This document shows, one piece after another, positions 34,543-43,366 of a stretch of 44,232 nucleotides of DNA. The notes beneath the pieces were generated by a model. The model saw nothing but the letters and a program-made list of their open reading frames with translations, was not told the DNA's origin and searched no databases. The translations under genes were made by a program, and so were the position numbers. The DNA is from Actinomycetota bacterium (lineage in GTDB: Bacteria > Actinomycetota > Acidimicrobiia > Acidimicrobiales > Ilumatobacteraceae). The stretch lies in contig JAPKZX010000072.1 in assembly GCA_026393575.1 (NCBI GenBank), forward strand, positions 1 through 44,232, read 5' to 3'. How positions within the stretch are numbered: position 1 is the stretch's first letter; every line of letters starts with the position of its first letter.

Positions 34543-35442
34543 ATGGCAATTTTCGTCGATCAAAATACAAAAGTCATTGTGCAAGGACTTACTGGTGGTC
34601 AAGGTAAGTACCACGGCTTGCGCAACAAGGCATACGGAACACAAGTTGTTGCTGGAGTAACTCCGGGCAAAGGTGGATCCGACGTTGAAGGCATCCCCGT
34701 GTACAACAGTGTCGCCGAAGCAGTATCTGCAACGGGTGCAACTGCATCATTCGTAACAGTTCCACCAAAGGCTGCATCTGCTGCAATCTTGGAAGCCGCA
34801 GCTGCTGGTATCACTTTCATCGTGTGCATCACCGAAGGCATTCCTGCCCAGGACGAAGCACGCACATACAACACTTTGGTACGCGATTATCCAAAGGTTC
34901 GCCTGCTTGGGCCAAACTGCCCGGGAATCATTAGCCCAGGAAAATGCAACATTGGTATTACAGCTGGTGAAATTGCGGAGCTTCCAAGTGCAAAAGGTCC
35001 AAACGTTGGAATTGTTTCGCGTTCAGGAACTCTTACGTATCAGGCTCTCTACGAATTGAAGCAACGCGGCATTGGTGTATCTACATGTGTAGGTATTGGC
35101 GGCGATCCTGTTCCTGGAACATCGTTCATTGATTGCCTTCGTGAATTCCAAGCAGATCCTGAAACTCACGCAATCATCATGATTGGTGAAATTGGTGGTT
35201 CAGCAGAAGAAGAGGCAGCCGAGTTCATTAAGGCTCATGTCACCAAGCCGATGTCTGCATACATTGCAGGCGTTACTGCGCCGGCAGGAAAGAAGATGGG
35301 CCACGCTGGCGCAATTGTTTCTGGTGGCAAAGGAACTGCTCAGGGCAAAATGGACGCTCTTCGCGATGCGGGCGTGAAGGTTGGAAACAACCCAACCGAA
35401 GCTGGTTCGTTGATGGCTGAGATCGTGGCAGGACTGCGCTAA
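34543..35442 (+). CDS. sucD: Succinyl-CoA synthetase alpha subunit
   Basis: The 299-residue subunit binds CoA and carries the phosphohistidine. GLTGGQGKYHG near the N terminus is the CoA-binding Rossmann loop, GPNCPGIISPG is the family signature, and the active-site histidine lies in KKMGHAGAIVSGG. AAGGA overlapping the sucC stop lies 7 bases before the ATG at 34543. An earlier in-frame start at 34495 lies within sucC and is rejected. purH starts with zero bases between. Confidence 0.97.
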   Translation: MAIFVDQNTKVIVQGLTGGQGKYHGLRNKAYGTQVVAGVTPGKGGSDVEGIPVYNSVAEAVSATGATASFVTVPPKAASAAILEAAAAGITFIVCITEGIPAQDEARTYNTLVRDYPKVRLLGPNCPGIISPGKCNIGITAGEIAELPSAKGPNVGIVSRSGTLTYQALYELKQRGIGVSTCVGIGGDPVPGTSFIDCLREFQADPETHAIIMIGEIGGSAEEEAAEFIKAHVTKPMSAYIAGVTAPAGKKMGHAGAIVSGGKGTAQGKMDALRDAGVKVGNNPTEAGSLMAEIVAGLR

Positions 35443-36951
35443 GTGCCACGCGCACTCCTTTCGGTTTACGACAAGACTGGCATCATCGAATTTGCCACGG
35501 CGTTGCATAACTGTGGCTGGACATTGGTGTCAAGTGGCGGAACAGCAGCGGCAATAGCAGCAACTGGTCTTCCAGTTACAGACGTCGCCGACATCACTGG
35601 CCTTGGCCCCATTCTTGATCATCGCGTTGTCACGTTGCACCCCAAAGTGCACGGCGGCATTCTTGCCGACAGGGACAATGCAGATCATGTAGCGGAGATG
35701 AAACTGCATGGCATTGAGGGCATCGACCTTGTTGTTGTCAATCTGTATCCGTTTGCTTCAAATCCAAGCATTGAACTAATTGACATTGGTGGCCCAGCGA
35801 TGGTGCGCGCTGCTGCAAAGAACTACGCACATGTTGGCGTTGTAGTGGACACTGCAGATTATGAAGATGTTATTGAGATGATCGAAGGTGGATTTTTCAC
35901 AATTGATGCACGTCGTCGCTTGGCGCAAAAAGCTTTTCGGATTACAAGTTCATACGACGCCGCAATTGCTTCGTGGATGGCTGAAGAAACGAGCGACAGA
36001 GAAGACGCAACCGTGCCACCAATTCTTACGCTTGTTGCAGAACGTGCAGAAGTGTTGCGCTACGGAGAAAACCCGCATCAAACTGGCGCGAGGTATCGCC
36101 TGCCAGGAGTGGAGAGCTGGTGGGATGCTGCAGTTCAGTTGAACGGCAAAGAGATGTCGTATCTCAATGTTCTCGACACTGAGGCTGCATGGCAATTAGT
36201 GAGCCGTTTCGATCAACCGGCGGCAGTGATTGTGAAACACGCAAATCCGTGTGGCGTTGCAATTGCTTCGACGATTTTCGAGGCATACACGCAAGCGCAC
36301 GGCGCCGACCCAGTGAGTGCCTTTGGCGGCATTGTTGCTGTGAATGGGGAAGTCAACGCTGACACTGCACGAGCAATTTCTGAAATCTTCACTGAAGTAG
36401 TTGTTGCTCCGTCGTTCTCGGCCGACGCATTGGAAATTTTGTGCAAGAAAGACAACTTGCGCCTCATCGAAGGAGCAGCACCATTTCATTCAATGGCTAT
36501 CGATGTTCGTTCGATTGATGGTGGCTTGTTGGTGCAATCTGTTGATGAAGTCGATGAACCGCTCGATGATTTCACTGTTGTCACCGAACGCGCACCGTCC
36601 GATACTGAATGGTCGAGTTTGTTGCTCGCATGGCAAACAGTTGCTGCCACATGGAGTAACGCAATCGTTTTAGCCAATGGCAATACTGTTGTGGGTATTG
36701 GTGGGGGTCAACCAAATCGTGTTGACGCAGCACGCCTAGCAATTAGCCGTGCTGGCGAAAGAGCGACTGGTTCAGTTGCTGCAAGCGACGCCTTCTTTCC
36801 TTTTGGCGATACCGTTTCAGCGTTGGCCGCCGCTGGTGTCACTGCTATTTCCCAACCCGGTGGCAGTGTCCGAGACGAAGAATCCATCGCGGTGGCCAAC
36901 ACCCATGGCATTGCCATGGTCTTTACTGGCACTCGCCATTTCCGTCACTAG
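35443..36951 (+). CDS. purH: Bifunctional AICAR formyltransferase / IMP cyclohydrolase
   Basis: The final two steps of de novo IMP synthesis, 502 residues. The N-terminal MGS-like cyclohydrolase domain (about 1-190) has SVYDKTGIIEFA and SSGGTAAAIAATGLPV. The formyltransferase domain has the KHANPCGVA motif with catalytic Lys and His. The C terminus FTGTRHFRH is invariant in the family. GTG start directly abutting the sucD stop (TAAGTG), without a Shine-Dalgarno sequence of its own, so coupled translation is expected. It uses 10-formyl-tetrahydrofolate, linking it to the folate gene metF that follows. Confidence 0.96.
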   Translation: MPRALLSVYDKTGIIEFATALHNCGWTLVSSGGTAAAIAATGLPVTDVADITGLGPILDHRVVTLHPKVHGGILADRDNADHVAEMKLHGIEGIDLVVVNLYPFASNPSIELIDIGGPAMVRAAAKNYAHVGVVVDTADYEDVIEMIEGGFFTIDARRRLAQKAFRITSSYDAAIASWMAEETSDREDATVPPILTLVAERAEVLRYGENPHQTGARYRLPGVESWWDAAVQLNGKEMSYLNVLDTEAAWQLVSRFDQPAAVIVKHANPCGVAIASTIFEAYTQAHGADPVSAFGGIVAVNGEVNADTARAISEIFTEVVVAPSFSADALEILCKKDNLRLIEGAAPFHSMAIDVRSIDGGLLVQSVDEVDEPLDDFTVVTERAPSDTEWSSLLLAWQTVAATWSNAIVLANGNTVVGIGGGQPNRVDAARLAISRAGERATGSVAASDAFFPFGDTVSALAAAGVTAISQPGGSVRDEESIAVANTHGIAMVFTGTRHFRH

Positions 36952-36959
36952 TCAAGTCG

Positions 36960-36965
36960 TAGACT
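36960..36965 (+). promoter_or_regulatory. Putative -10 element of metF (leaderless)
   Basis: TAGACT ends 6 bases before the ATG at 36972, inside the 20-base gap after purH. Confidence 0.45.
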
Positions 36966-36971
36966 GTACAA

Positions 36972-37832
36972 ATGGCGCGTATCGCAGAACTTCTTGCTGC
37001 AGGCAGAACCTTCTCGTTTGAGTTCTCGCCTCCCAAATCTGCGACTGCTTCCATGTCGCTTGGCCGCACCATTGCCGAATTAGAACCCCTGGGCCCGTCA
37101 TTTGTTTCGGTGACCTACGGTGCGGGTGGTTCCACACGCGAGCACACCCGCGACACAGTGTTGTGGGTGCAGCGCGAAACCAATGTGCCCCCAATGGCAC
37201 ACCTCACCTGTGTTGGCCATACACGCGCCGAAATTGAAGACATCATTGCTACGTATGTCGAGGCTGGCATTGTGAACGTTTTGGCGTTGGCTGGCGATGC
37301 GCCAAAGGATCCTGCAGATGCGCGTCCTAGCGATTACACCTACGCAACAGACCTCATCGAACACCTGCGTGAAATCTCCGACCTATCCATCGGCGTTGCG
37401 GCGCATCCCGAGGGACATCCACGTTCACCAGATCTCGCTACCGATCGTCGCTATCTGGCTGAAAAACTTCGCATGTCAGATTTTGCAACCACGCAATTCT
37501 TCTTCGACATTGAGCACTACCTCTCACTTGTGAATGATTTGGCTGATCTTGGAGTTACGAAACCAGTGGTGCCAGGAATCATGCCCGTCACAAACATCGG
37601 TCAAGTAGAACGAATGGCTGAACTCTCTGGCGCTGCATTCCCGTCATGGTTGCGTGAGCGCTTAGAGTCTGGCAAAACACCAGAGGATGTTCGCCGTATT
37701 GGTGTTGATGCAGCAACTGAACTATGTGCAGCGTTACTTGAAGCTGGTGCGCCAGGGTTGCACTTCTACACAATGAACAAATCAACTGCCACTCGTGACA
37801 TTTACACACAACTAGGGCTTCCCGTCGCCTAG
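36972..37832 (+). CDS. metF: 5,10-methylenetetrahydrofolate reductase
   Basis: FAD enzyme of 286 residues reducing methylene-THF to methyl-THF for methionine synthesis. FSFEFSPPKS near the N terminus with the catalytic Glu, FVSVTYGAGGS, MAHLTCVGHT, ALAGDAPKDP and the GLHFYTMN C-terminal block are diagnostic. A leaderless-type start follows purH by 20 bases. The acyltransferase gene begins 10 bases after its stop. Confidence 0.95.
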   Translation: MARIAELLAAGRTFSFEFSPPKSATASMSLGRTIAELEPLGPSFVSVTYGAGGSTREHTRDTVLWVQRETNVPPMAHLTCVGHTRAEIEDIIATYVEAGIVNVLALAGDAPKDPADARPSDYTYATDLIEHLREISDLSIGVAAHPEGHPRSPDLATDRRYLAEKLRMSDFATTQFFFDIEHYLSLVNDLADLGVTKPVVPGIMPVTNIGQVERMAELSGAAFPSWLRERLESGKTPEDVRRIGVDAATELCAALLEAGAPGLHFYTMNKSTATRDIYTQLGLPVA

Positions 37833-37842
37833 TTCGTTGACT

Positions 37843-39780
37843 ATGAATAGTTCTGACAATCAACAGTTGTCCGGTGGTACGCCGGCATGGGGAACACGTC
37901 GCGGTCCCGTGGTCCCATACGTTCCCGGTCTCGATGGTTTACGTGCACTAGCTGTTCTGGCCGTTGTCGTGTACCACGCAAATCACGCATGGCTTGGTGG
38001 TGGCTTCCTCGGTGTTGAAGTCTTCTTTGTCATCTCTGGTTATCTCATCACGTTGTTGTTAATTGCGGAGAGAGAACGCTCTGGCACCGTGTCACTCGGT
38101 AATTTCTGGATGCGCCGTGCGCGTCGATTGCTTCCTGCGCTCTTCACACTTCTGCTCGGAACAATTGTGTATTGCGCACTCTTCGATCGTGATCGTCTCG
38201 GAATGTTGCGTGGAGATGTTCTTGGCGGTGTTACGTACATTTCGAACTGGTTCCAAATATGGACCGGATCTTCGTATACGTCTGGTTTTGCCTTTGCGCC
38301 ATTGCGTCATTTGTGGTCGTTGGCAGTAGAAGAGCAGTTCTACATCGTGTGGCCACTCGTTATGTTTGTGCTTCTTCGCCGCATCCGCCCACGAACACTG
38401 CCAATTCTTGGTTTGGTGTTCACTGCCATTGCTATTGGTCTTGGTGTGTGGTCGGCCATGTTGTATCGCTCAGGTCCGATTGACACGTTTGCTGTCACAC
38501 CAGAGCAATACATGAGTTTTTTCGGTCATCAAGTTTCCCGCATTGATTTCATCTATTTGGGTACAGCGACTCGTGCCAGTGGATTGCTCCTAGGTGCAGC
38601 ACTTGCCACGATGTGGCGTCCATGGGCTATTCGTAGAGGTCGTGCTGGTTCAAATGCCAATGCTCTCGACGTCGCAGGTGTTTTGTCACTTGCTGCGTTG
38701 GCATTCATGTGTTGGAAGTTTCGAGAAGTTGTCAGCGTCGTAGACGGCGGTACGCAGGGTTATGACTTGTTGTATCGTGGTGGTCTCATCGCAGTAGGCG
38801 TGGCCACATTGGTTGCTATTGCCACCGTGACGCACCCGCGTTCGCGATTAGGTAAGTACGTCATTGGCACACCGATCTTGGTGTGGATAGGGAAGCGTTC
38901 CTACGGTTTGTACTTGTATCACTGGATCGTTTTCCAGGCATATCGAAAACTTGCCGGCAACGCTTTGAATGTTCAAGAGTTTCTCGCCTTAATGGCAATC
39001 ACATTGGTGATAACTGAAGTCAGTTATCGCTTTATTGAAACTCCGGTCCGTACGGGACGAACAAAAGCAATATGGACTGACTGGCGCCGAAGTGGTGGAA
39101 CGTTGAGAGGCCCTATTGCTGTGCTGCTTGGAACACTTGCAGTAGTTCCCGTGTTCTCCGTGGTGAGCATGGTGGGTGCTCGTGTGATTCCAGATGACAT
39201 CACAGCCGGTCTTGATGAAAATGAGGAAGCTGTCACACGCATCACAACGACAGTTCCGAATTCTCAAAGCACGATTCCAGGAGTGGCGACAACAACAACA
39301 GCATCGGTGCCAAAAGGAAAGATTGATGTCTTGGCTGTGGGCGACTCTGTCATGTTGGGTGCAGCGAAGAAATTGAGTTCGTATGGCCTCACAGTTGACG
39401 CAGAGAAAAACCGCCAAGTGTTATACGCCAAGCAGATCTTTCGGTATTACTCATCAACAGATGAACTAGGCGACAACGTCGTCATTCACCTTGGTACAAA
39501 CGGCACAACTAAAGCCTCAACCTTCGATTCGATTCTTGGGCCACTGAAGGACGTAAAGCGAGTGCTGGTGCTCAATGTTCATGTTCCCTCTCGCGAGTAT
39601 CAAAAGATCAATAACAAGATCATCAATGCTTTGCCCGAACGGTGGAGCAACGTCACGGTGTTGGATTGGTACGGACATTCCACTCCGCACCCTGAATGGT
39701 TTGCCAAAGACAAGGTGCATCTCAATGCGGTCGGTCAGGACAATTACGTAGCCTTTATCCTGCGGGGCCTCGGTCGCTAA
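37843..39780 (+). CDS. Membrane acyltransferase with SGNH domain (OatA/OafA-like)
   Basis: The 645-residue protein has an acyltransferase-3 domain (about 20-390, around ten membrane helices), with VPYVPGLDGLRALAVLAVV and the catalytic His-containing LWSLAVEEQFYIVWP. A TM segment and extracytoplasmic linker (Thr-rich, about 450-490) lead to an SGNH hydrolase-like domain with AVGDSVMLG, HLGTNGT and the catalytic DKVHLN. This two-module layout is that of OatA, which O-acetylates peptidoglycan, but other surface glycans are possible. The ATG at 37843 is preferred to TTG at 37837. Confidence 0.88.
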   Translation: MNSSDNQQLSGGTPAWGTRRGPVVPYVPGLDGLRALAVLAVVVYHANHAWLGGGFLGVEVFFVISGYLITLLLIAERERSGTVSLGNFWMRRARRLLPALFTLLLGTIVYCALFDRDRLGMLRGDVLGGVTYISNWFQIWTGSSYTSGFAFAPLRHLWSLAVEEQFYIVWPLVMFVLLRRIRPRTLPILGLVFTAIAIGLGVWSAMLYRSGPIDTFAVTPEQYMSFFGHQVSRIDFIYLGTATRASGLLLGAALATMWRPWAIRRGRAGSNANALDVAGVLSLAALAFMCWKFREVVSVVDGGTQGYDLLYRGGLIAVGVATLVAIATVTHPRSRLGKYVIGTPILVWIGKRSYGLYLYHWIVFQAYRKLAGNALNVQEFLALMAITLVITEVSYRFIETPVRTGRTKAIWTDWRRSGGTLRGPIAVLLGTLAVVPVFSVVSMVGARVIPDDITAGLDENEEAVTRITTTVPNSQSTIPGVATTTTASVPKGKIDVLAVGDSVMLGAAKKLSSYGLTVDAEKNRQVLYAKQIFRYYSSTDELGDNVVIHLGTNGTTKASTFDSILGPLKDVKRVLVLNVHVPSREYQKINNKIINALPERWSNVTVLDWYGHSTPHPEWFAKDKVHLNAVGQDNYVAFILRGLGR

Positions 39781-39830
39781 AAAGCCGTTTTTCGGTCTCC
39801 CAGCATTGGGATTCCACGGTCGTGAGTGCC

Positions 39831-39836
39831 TACGCT
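39831..39836 (+). promoter_or_regulatory. Putative -10 element of the mdh-oxygenase-fae operon
   Basis: TACGCT ends 7 bases before the ATG at 39844; GCC precedes it, as at 28187. Confidence 0.5.
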
Positions 39837-39843
39837 TAGAGGC

Positions 39844-40830
39844 ATGAAAACTCCCGTTCGTATCGCTGTTACCGGAGCTGCTGGCCAAATCGGTTACAGC
39901 CTCCTTTTCCGAATTGCCTCTGGTGCCGTCTTTGGTCCTGACACTCCAGTGATTCTGCAATTGCTCGAAATCACTCCAGCGCTCGGCGCGCTTGAAGGCG
40001 TACGCATGGAACTTGATGACTGTGCGTTTCCACTTCTCGCAGGTATTGAGTGCACAGACAATGCAGAAGTTGCGTTCGGTGACGCAGACGCAGCGTTCCT
40101 TGTTGGCGCAATGCCACGTAAAGACGGCATGGAGCGTGGCGACCTGTTGAGTGCAAATGGTGGAATCTTCAAACCACAAGGTCAGGCCATTGCAGCGGCT
40201 GCAAAGAAAGACATCAAAGTTCTCGTTGTTGGCAACCCTGCAAACACAAACGCGTTGATCGCAATGAACAATGCGAAGGGCATCGACCCAGGCCGATTCA
40301 CAGCAATGACTCGTCTCGACCACAACCGTGCCGTTAGTCAATTGGCTGCCAAAGTCGGAGAGCCTGTTACCGCGATCAAGAAGATGACCATCTGGGGTAA
40401 CCACTCAAGCACCCAGTATCCCGATCTCTTTCATTGTGAAGTGAATGGAAAGAGCGCAGCAGCGCTGATCAATGATCAGGCTTGGTTAGAGAATGATTTC
40501 ATTCCAACCGTTGCAAAGCGTGGCGCCGCCATCATCAAGGCTCGTGGTTTGTCGTCTGCTGCCTCAGCCGCAAACGCAGCTATCGATCACATGCATTCGT
40601 GGGCACTCGGAACAGCCGAAGGCGACTGGGTCTCCATGGCGATTCCATCTGATGGTAGTTACGGAGTTCCTGAAGGAATCATCTCGTCGTTCCCATGCGT
40701 ATGTAAAGACGGCAAGTACAGCATTGTGCAAGGTCTCGAAATTGACGAGTTCAGTCGCGCCCGCATCGACGCTTCCGTAGCTGAACTTGTTGAGGAACGT
40801 GACGAAGTAAAGAAGCTGGGTCTTATCTAA
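39844..40830 (+). CDS. mdh: Malate dehydrogenase
   Basis: NAD-dependent malate dehydrogenase of 328 residues (TCA cycle). The Rossmann motif [18 protein letters not shown], the [16 protein letters not shown] substrate loop, [16 protein letters not shown] and the catalytic [12 protein letters not shown] (His) are all present. The ATG at 39844 is preferred to one at 39826 because of the -10 box between them. Its stop overlaps the next start by one base (TAATG), making mdh the first gene of an operon with the oxygenase and fae. Confidence 0.97.
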   Translation: MKTPVRIAVTGAAGQIGYSLLFRIASGAVFGPDTPVILQLLEITPALGALEGVRMELDDCAFPLLAGIECTDNAEVAFGDADAAFLVGAMPRKDGMERGDLLSANGGIFKPQGQAIAAAAKKDIKVLVVGNPANTNALIAMNNAKGIDPGRFTAMTRLDHNRAVSQLAAKVGEPVTAIKKMTIWGNHSSTQYPDLFHCEVNGKSAAALINDQAWLENDFIPTVAKRGAAIIKARGLSSAASAANAAIDHMHSWALGTAEGDWVSMAIPSDGSYGVPEGIISSFPCVCKDGKYSIVQGLEIDEFSRARIDASVAELVEERDEVKKLGLI

Positions 40831-41543
40831 TGAACGTTGCGTCACTGGTCGATACTGACCGGTGGCCAATGAACGACAACGCCTTAACATCGCAATTGAA
40901 CCAAGCTTTTGTTGATGAAAACATTGTGGTGTTGCCGGGATTCATTAAAGAATCTGCGTTACCTGGTTTAGTTGCCGAGTGCGATGAGTTGGCTCAGGTG
41001 GCCTATCACACCACGGTGAACGCCAATCTTGAAGTCGTTGCGTACGACCAATTCCCGAGAGACAGTGTCATCCGTGCACTGTACGAATGGGAACCGTTAA
41101 TGGAGTTTGTCGCTCGCGTCCTGGGAGAGAAACAGTTGTATCGGTATGCCGATCCGTTTGGTGCATTGAACTTGGCAGTCATGCGAGATGGTCATGAACT
41201 GGGATGGCACTTCGATCAAACTGATTTTGTTGTGTCCATTGCATTGCAGCCGTCGCTTGAAGGTGGCCATTTTGAGAACGTGCCACGCATTCGATCCATG
41301 AGTAACGACAACGTAGAAACTGTTGCAGCAATTCGCAATGGTGAACGAAACGACCTTGTACGAATTGAACCAATGACACCAGGAACCTTGATGGTATTCA
41401 ACGGTCGATGGAGTTATCACCGCGTCTCGAAAGTGCACGGCGATGTCGCACGCCATGTTGCCTTGTTGGCATACGACACGAAGCCCGGCACAGATTCAAA
41501 TAATGAATTGAAAATTGGCCGCTATGGAAGGTTGCCCGCATGA
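40830..41543 (+). CDS. Fe(II)/2-oxoglutarate-dependent oxygenase, HalD/BesD-like fold with an intact HxD triad
   Basis: The 237-residue protein has a cupin-type core: GWHFDQTDFVVSIALQ (iron ligands His127 and Asp129), EGGHFENVPRIRS, PGTLMVFNGRWSYHRVSKVHG (third ligand His197) and Arg208 for 2-oxoglutarate. The segment order and wording match the HalD/BesD family, but the Asp is kept where halogenases have Gly/Ala, so hydroxylation is predicted. The substrate is unknown; relatives act on free amino acids. It overlaps mdh by one base and fae by four. Hydroxylation of an N- or O-methyl group would release formaldehyde, which fits the fae neighbour. Confidence 0.78.
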   Translation: MNVASLVDTDRWPMNDNALTSQLNQAFVDENIVVLPGFIKESALPGLVAECDELAQVAYHTTVNANLEVVAYDQFPRDSVIRALYEWEPLMEFVARVLGEKQLYRYADPFGALNLAVMRDGHELGWHFDQTDFVVSIALQPSLEGGHFENVPRIRSMSNDNVETVAAIRNGERNDLVRIEPMTPGTLMVFNGRWSYHRVSKVHGDVARHVALLAYDTKPGTDSNNELKIGRYGRLPA

Positions 41544-42046
41544 GTGATCAACGCATTTTTATTGGTGAGGGTTTTGTCGGCGAAGGCGTCAACGCAGCTC
41601 ACATCAACACAGTGATGGGTGCTCGTAATGGCCCGGTCGGCACTGCGTGGGCAACTGCACTTGCCACGCCACGTGCGGGCCATGTGCCGTTTGTGGCTGT
41701 TGCTAAACCAGGAGTCCCCATACTTCCGTTCACTTTGTTTGTGAATAAGGCCGCCATCGAAAATGACACTCACGGATCTCTCACTTGGGGCGCTGCGCAG
41801 GCAGGAGTGGCTGCCGGGGTGGGCCAGGCACACATCGACGGGCATATCCCAGCGGTCTCCGAGTCGTATGTCCTCATTGCTGCTGTGTGGGTCAATCCGG
41901 CCGCAAACGACGAGGAAGCAGTCTTTGCCAATAATCGGGATGCGACGCTCTCAGCGCTCGCTATGGCGCGTTCCAGCGCCCCTGATATGGACGCTGCCAT
42001 TGCAGCCATGCTGCGGCCTGAAAATCCCTATTTCCGCCAGGGGTAG
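41540..42046 (+). CDS. fae: Formaldehyde-activating enzyme (Fae family)
   Basis: The 168-residue protein matches Fae along most of its length: GEGFVGEGVNAAHINTVMG, the TLFVNKAAI block and AAQAGVAAGVGQA ... GHIPA. Fae speeds condensation of formaldehyde with tetrahydromethanopterin. The catalytic histidine (His17 in Methylobacterium) is His21 here; the following residue pattern is HIN where canonical Fae has HID, a small departure near the active site. It is the last gene of the mdh operon (ATGA overlap). H4MPT-pathway genes are not seen in the window, so use of another pterin or a Fae-like aldehyde role remains possible. Confidence 0.82.
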   Translation: MSDQRIFIGEGFVGEGVNAAHINTVMGARNGPVGTAWATALATPRAGHVPFVAVAKPGVPILPFTLFVNKAAIENDTHGSLTWGAAQAGVAAGVGQAHIDGHIPAVSESYVLIAAVWVNPAANDEEAVFANNRDATLSALAMARSSAPDMDAAIAAMLRPENPYFRQG

Positions 42047-42122
42047 ACCTCGAAGTTGCGAACTGGCACTCCTTCTGATTAGATACCTGACTAAATCACT
42101 CGGAATTATCAGGAATCCAGAA

Positions 42123-42317
42123 ATGACCACCATCACCCACACCAGCAACGACCGGCAGAGTCACTCAGTCGCACCGCGCCTGAGTGTGAGTCGTGCTCGA
42201 GTTGGTCTTGTGGTTGTGTTGTTGGCCGCGCTCACTTTGGGAATCGTGTCAGCACAATTTGGCTCGAACGAAGATTCGTCTCGCGGCTCTGCGCCAAGCA
42301 CTGCACGTTCTCTGTAA
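42123..42317 (+). CDS. Small single-pass membrane protein, function unknown
   Basis: The 64-residue protein has a polar, Ser/Thr-rich N terminus (1-24), one hydrophobic helix (about 26-44, VGLVVVLLAALTLGIVSAQF) and a short polar tail. The ATG at 42123 has AGGA (42110-42113) 9 bases upstream. A longer frame from 41763 overlaps fae and is rejected. No family recognised. The 76-base gap after fae holds no clear terminator. Confidence 0.5.
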   Translation: MTTITHTSNDRQSHSVAPRLSVSRARVGLVVVLLAALTLGIVSAQFGSNEDSSRGSAPSTARSL

Positions 42318-42320
42318 GAA

Positions 42321-42710
42321 CTATTCGTACACAGTTTCTGATCGCACTGAAGCGAACGCTGCATCAAGTGCAGCAAAGACGGGGAGCGAATCCATGATGC
42401 GCTGTGAGTCACCACCAATGCGAACGTGACCCTTGATAAAAACTTCTTGTGCTGCAACCTGTTCGGTCGCAACAGCAACTGCGGTTTCCCATGACTGTTC
42501 CATGCGCACATGTTCAACTGATGCAGGACCAGCGCCAAAGGTGGCAACACCGTTACCTACCTGCAAGTGATACATGACAGTTCCTTCTGGACCATCAGTA
42601 ACAACTTGAGTGATTCCGATTTCATGAGTCTGTGCTGCAGCCTGCATTGATTCGCTGGCGCCAACAAGTGTCTGCATGGCCTCTATCCATTCAAGACTGA
42701 GATATCGCAT
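42321..42710 (-). CDS. SCP2 sterol-transfer-like domain protein
   Basis: The 129-residue protein matches the SCP2 fold: YLSLEWIEAMQ opening helix, VMYHLQVGNG and DAEVRM-like VEHVRMEQSWETAV strands, VFIKGHVRIGGDSQRIM and a final helix. SCP2 domains bind lipids or acyl-CoA; partner unknown. It lies 4 bases after the dedA-like gene on the same strand, so probably one operon. Confidence 0.75.
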   Translation of the reverse strand: MRYLSLEWIEAMQTLVGASESMQAAAQTHEIGITQVVTDGPEGTVMYHLQVGNGVATFGAGPASVEHVRMEQSWETAVAVATEQVAAQEVFIKGHVRIGGDSQRIMDSLPVFAALDAAFASVRSETVYE

Positions 42711-42714
42711 GTAA

Positions 42715-43341
42715 CTATTCTGCCGAATGTTTCCGAGAACTGCGCCAGTGATTGATGAATTCGATGGCTACGGGAAGAATGGAAATGAAGACAACCGCAA
42801 GAACCGCAATCTCGATGTGTTCTTTCACAATGTCAATTTGACCGAGAAAGAAACCGAGTAACGGGAGCCCTGCACCCCACAACAATCCGCCAACGATGTT
42901 GTATCGAACGAAAGTTTTGTATTCCATCTTTCCGACGCCGGCCACTACCGGTGCAAACGTGCGAACAATGGGAACAAATCGCGCCAGCACTACCGTGCGT
43001 GCGCCGTACTTTTCGAAAAATGCGTGAGCTTTCGTGACATGGTCAGGATTGAACAAGCGAGACTTTGGTCGTGCAAAAATTGCTGGCCCCATTTTATTTC
43101 CAATGAGATAACCAACTTGGTCTCCAATGATGGCCATTGATACTGAGACGAGCATGACAAATGGCAACGGGGGAAGCACGTTGTTACCTGCTTCACTCGC
43201 GAGGAAACCGGCGATAAAGAGCAATGAATCACCAGGGAGAAAAAACCCAATCAACAATCCAGATTCGGCAAACACAATGGCCCCCAAGATGAGAAGACCT
43301 CCATTGCGGAGCAGATCTTCGGGGTTCAGTAACGCGAGCAT
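42715..43341 (-). CDS. DedA family membrane protein
   Basis: The 208-residue protein has 5-6 membrane helices and the DedA/VTT signatures: FAESGLLIGFFLPGDSLL (the E and FLPGD), the GDQVGYLIGNKMG loop, and ARFVPIVRTFAPVVAG (the F-x-P-x-x-R motif). DedA proteins move polar lipids such as undecaprenyl phosphate or phosphatidylethanolamine across the membrane using the proton gradient. Leaderless-type start with TAGCGT upstream. Transcribed with the SCP2 gene. Confidence 0.92.
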   Translation of the reverse strand: MLALLNPEDLLRNGGLLILGAIVFAESGLLIGFFLPGDSLLFIAGFLASEAGNNVLPPLPFVMLVSVSMAIIGDQVGYLIGNKMGPAIFARPKSRLFNPDHVTKAHAFFEKYGARTVVLARFVPIVRTFAPVVAGVGKMEYKTFVRYNIVGGLLWGAGLPLLGFFLGQIDIVKEHIEIAVLAVVFISILPVAIEFINHWRSSRKHSAE

Positions 43342-43348
43342 TTATTGA

Positions 43349-43354
43349 ACGCTA
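43349..43354 (-). promoter_or_regulatory. Putative -10 element of the dedA operon
   Basis: On the minus strand TAGCGT (43354-43349) ends 7 bases before the ATG at 43341. Confidence 0.45.
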
Positions 43355-43366
43355 GTGGGGTAAACA

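Noticed and set aside
39784-39797. Short hairpin with T run (GCCGTTTTTCGG) after the acyltransferase gene
   Set aside because: Only about 3-4 base pairs; the T run is in the loop, not after the stem.
39517-40404. A 295-residue open frame on the minus strand
   Set aside because: It runs antisense to the end of the acyltransferase gene and the first half of mdh, has no recognisable motif, is rich in Cys and His as out-of-frame translations are, and both plus-strand genes are certain.
41763-42122. A frame reading through fae into the small membrane protein
   Set aside because: The first part is out-of-frame fae sequence; only the portion from the ATG at 42123 looks like a protein (clear helix, Shine-Dalgarno-like AGGA).
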